Positions 61,874-64,000 of a stretch of 64,000 bases of DNA are shown one piece after another. Both the position numbers and the translations under genes were made by a program. The notes beneath the pieces are model-generated. The model saw only the letters and a list, made by a program, of their open reading frames with translations, was not told the DNA's origin and made no database searches. The DNA comes from Ptychodera flava (lineage: Eukaryota > Hemichordata > Enteropneusta > Ptychoderidae): assembly GCF_041260155.1 (NCBI RefSeq), contig NC_091948.1:856001-920000 (forward strand). The letters run 5' to 3'. Each line of letters opens with the position of its first letter. Position 1 is the first letter of the stretch.

Positions 61874-63219
61874 ATCAGGAAAGACACTTATTTTTTTATC
61901 CACTTGCCCTTTGGGCAAGTGGGGGGTTAAGTTCACTTGCCCGAATTGGAAAACCACTTGCCCAGTAAAATTATGTGGTTCGAAAAAAAATCAGTGATTT
62001 TTTATTTCACACACTTTACTTCAAAACCTTTATCATGTTATTCATCAAACTTCATGATGTAGTGAAAAATGTCAGTCACTCTCTCACTATTGCTGAACAG
62101 CTCATTAATATTCAAGTTCATAAAAAAAATTATAATATATAATATGCTTGTATGTTTACTTTCTTAGGGCTATAATAATGTACAAATAATAAACAGCCAC
62201 TTCCACTGTACCTTCGAGGTATTTTTTCAGTTTTAACTGAACTATACAGAAAGAAAAAATCTTTAGAAGTTATAAAGCCTGTTTTGAAGCTTCTGAAAAA
62301 TAATGTACTTCTTTGTCATGTTTTTACATACCTATATCATCCCTCACCACCATGGCACCATGAAGTTTTCATTACATTGCACTATATATGTTTTTCTGAT
62401 GACCTAGGTGGTCTTTTTAATGCCCATGCGTAGATTAAGTAAACTTTTAATCATCAACTTAGGTTGTCAGCGAGTTTACGATGTGATGCATGCTGAATAT
62501 CTCAATGTGAAATTCAGTCCGATTGCTTCTTGACAGTCATTTTAGAATGGCAAAATTCATAAACAGTGAGGTTGGTTGCCATGGACAAGTAACTTTTGGC
62601 TCATTGACCTGAGAAATAAGTCAGTGTTCATTGAAAATTCAAAGACTGGACCCGTTGACACCAAAGCTTGCTTGTGACCATGCATGCTGTCATCTTTGCA
62701 TGCAGTCTTTCCACAATGACCCCAGGGATGCCAGTCACTGAACTAAACATTGCATTGTAGAGAATGTTTTAGTAAAAGTACTATTTTTGGTGCTAATTGT
62801 CGCTACCTAATTTTATTTTTATAGAGTTGTAAACATTCATACAAAACACAAAAACTTCGTATGTCTTTTTGATCATACAGACATGTGGACACCATAACCT
62901 TTTCTTGTGAGGGCAAGGAACTTTGTGGACGTACGCTCTACCAGCGTACGGTAATTAACTGATGGTATTGTTTATTGAAAACAATCATGTGATATTATGG
63001 AAAACTTATTCCTAGTTCTCACAATGAAGTAAAATAATTATTATTTGTTGTTTAAGTCGCTGTTCCCACATCAAAAATCGATCTCATGGATTTGATTTCT
63101 AGGTATGGTAATTATTTTCACTTGTCCCGTCGGGCAAGTGGCATCGGCGTTTCACTTGCCCGAAGGCGACTTTCACTTGCCCCGGGCAATCGGACAACCC
63201 TTAGTGTCTTTCCCTGATG
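61874..63219. mobile_element. 1.35-kb element with CACTTGCCC repeats at both ends
   Basis: The outer inverted ends are ATCAGGAAAGACACTTA (about 61875) and TAGTGTCTTTCCCTGAT (about 63203-63219). Just inside each end there are several CACTTGCCC/GGGCAAGTG copies (61892-61970 and 63119-63190) that can pair with one another. The interior is AT-rich without a recognisable frame. Superfamily unknown. Confidence 0.65.
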
Positions 63220-64000
63220 ATGCACAATTTTGTTTCTTTGTTCACTTATCAAACCTTGCACTCGAATGGACGTTGGTCAATTGGATCTGTATGGGGAACA
63301 GCAGAGCGTGACTTTGCAAAAAACAAATGGGGCATTACAGCTTACAGGAAAATAACGCAGTTGACTTGAGAGGGTGTATGCGTTGTGTCTGTGATTACAA
63401 TTATGTGGTGTGAGACGTGTGCAGCTCGTTGCTTAATTTGTCGTGGACTGCACAGCATGCAACTGTTTATCAAAAGTCTAACACTCGAAATGTGTGTACC
63501 TGTAGTCAACACTATTATTCTACAGTTACGCTGTGGAGGGTTTTCGAGTAATTCAGGATGGAGACTACCGCTATATGGATATATTCAGTAGAGAAGCGCC
63601 TAGGCGAAAAAATTTTCGCAAATCGAACGTTTCCGCCGCAGTCGCGTAAATGATCGAATTCAAAACATAATGATGGATAATCTGCTATCAATGGCGAAAG
63701 TTACACTCGCAATGCGGAAACAGGAAGTACAATTTGGAACGATTAATCAGAGAGACATATGCTTGTGGTGAAAAGAAAGTTACGAAAACTACCCTAACTA
63801 AATGTTTACGTGTGCTCGCTCAATACTACCTGATCGACGACACAGGTATCGTCAGCTAGTGAGAGCGACCAACGTAAAACTACGATAAGCCGAAAACTCA
63901 TGGAGGTAGCGGACAACACTACCTCCATGCTCAGAACTAACCGTGTGACTGTGAGAGTCGGCAGGCCTTGAATAACTTTCAGAAAAGATGGAGAGAAAAT
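63220..64000. other. Right edge, no gene seen
   Basis: Contains an 11-base perfect hairpin (CATGGAGGTAG, loop of nine, CTACCTCCATG) at 63899-63929 and a moderately CpG-rich last 400 bases. It may be the 5' flank of a gene beyond the window. Confidence 0.35.

Noticed and set aside
63899-63929. let-7-like microRNA hairpin (contains GGAGGTAG)
   Set aside because: The stem is only 11 bases and does not match the let-7 seed TGAGGTAG; too short for a pre-miRNA.

Overview
This is eukaryotic, animal nuclear DNA: split genes with GT-AG introns, AATAAA poly(A) signals, tRNA-derived SINEs, TTAA-flanked and hAT-like MITEs, many minisatellites and long (AT)n tracts. Gene content and repeat style suggest an invertebrate deuterostome. 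A hemichordate such as an acorn worm is my best guess, but this is inference and I cannot name a species. No bacterial operon, CRISPR array or recognisable LTR, retroviral or Polinton element was seen.

Four genes are well supported. I rebuilt each by hand from splice sites whose phases agree across every intron. (1) SLC35A4, a nucleotide-sugar-transporter-family protein, minus strand, 8 coding exons, 4159-17291, 402 aa. (2) DOLK, dolichol kinase, plus strand, 10 coding exons, 21839-34015, 565 aa. It lies head-to-head with SLC35A4. (3) A GPI-anchored Ly6/uPAR three-finger protein, plus strand, 3 coding exons, 43870-48403, 159 aa. (4) NAPEPLD, N-acyl-phosphatidylethanolamine phospholipase D, minus strand, 4 coding exons, 53216-56065, 392 aa. 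The left edge holds parts of two unrecognised genes: a minus-strand exon (71-363) and a two-exon plus-strand 3' end (1628-1867, poly(A) signal 2036).

SLC35A4 and DOLK both act in glycan biosynthesis (nucleotide-sugar or CDP-ribitol transport; dolichyl-phosphate supply). Both are essentially single-coding-exon genes in humans but intron-rich here. NAPE-PLD makes N-acylethanolamines from membrane phospholipid. The Ly6 protein is probably a cell-surface molecule. I see no shared operon-like logic.

The rest is rich in structured repeats. The most striking are: a 3.3-kb foldback element (37297-40587) with about 1.6-kb inverted arms, nested hairpins and a 9-bp target duplication; a 16-copy 62-bp minisatellite that has replicated the 3' end and splice donor of DOLK exon 8; a TTAA-flanked MITE inserted in one arm of an inverted repeat whose other arm keeps the empty site; and an inverted-repeat element in DOLK intron 2 whose loop looks like a bidirectional CpG promoter. 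Tandem arrays with 21-, 29-, 32-, 46-, 50-, 62- and about 145-bp units are scattered through introns and intergenic DNA.
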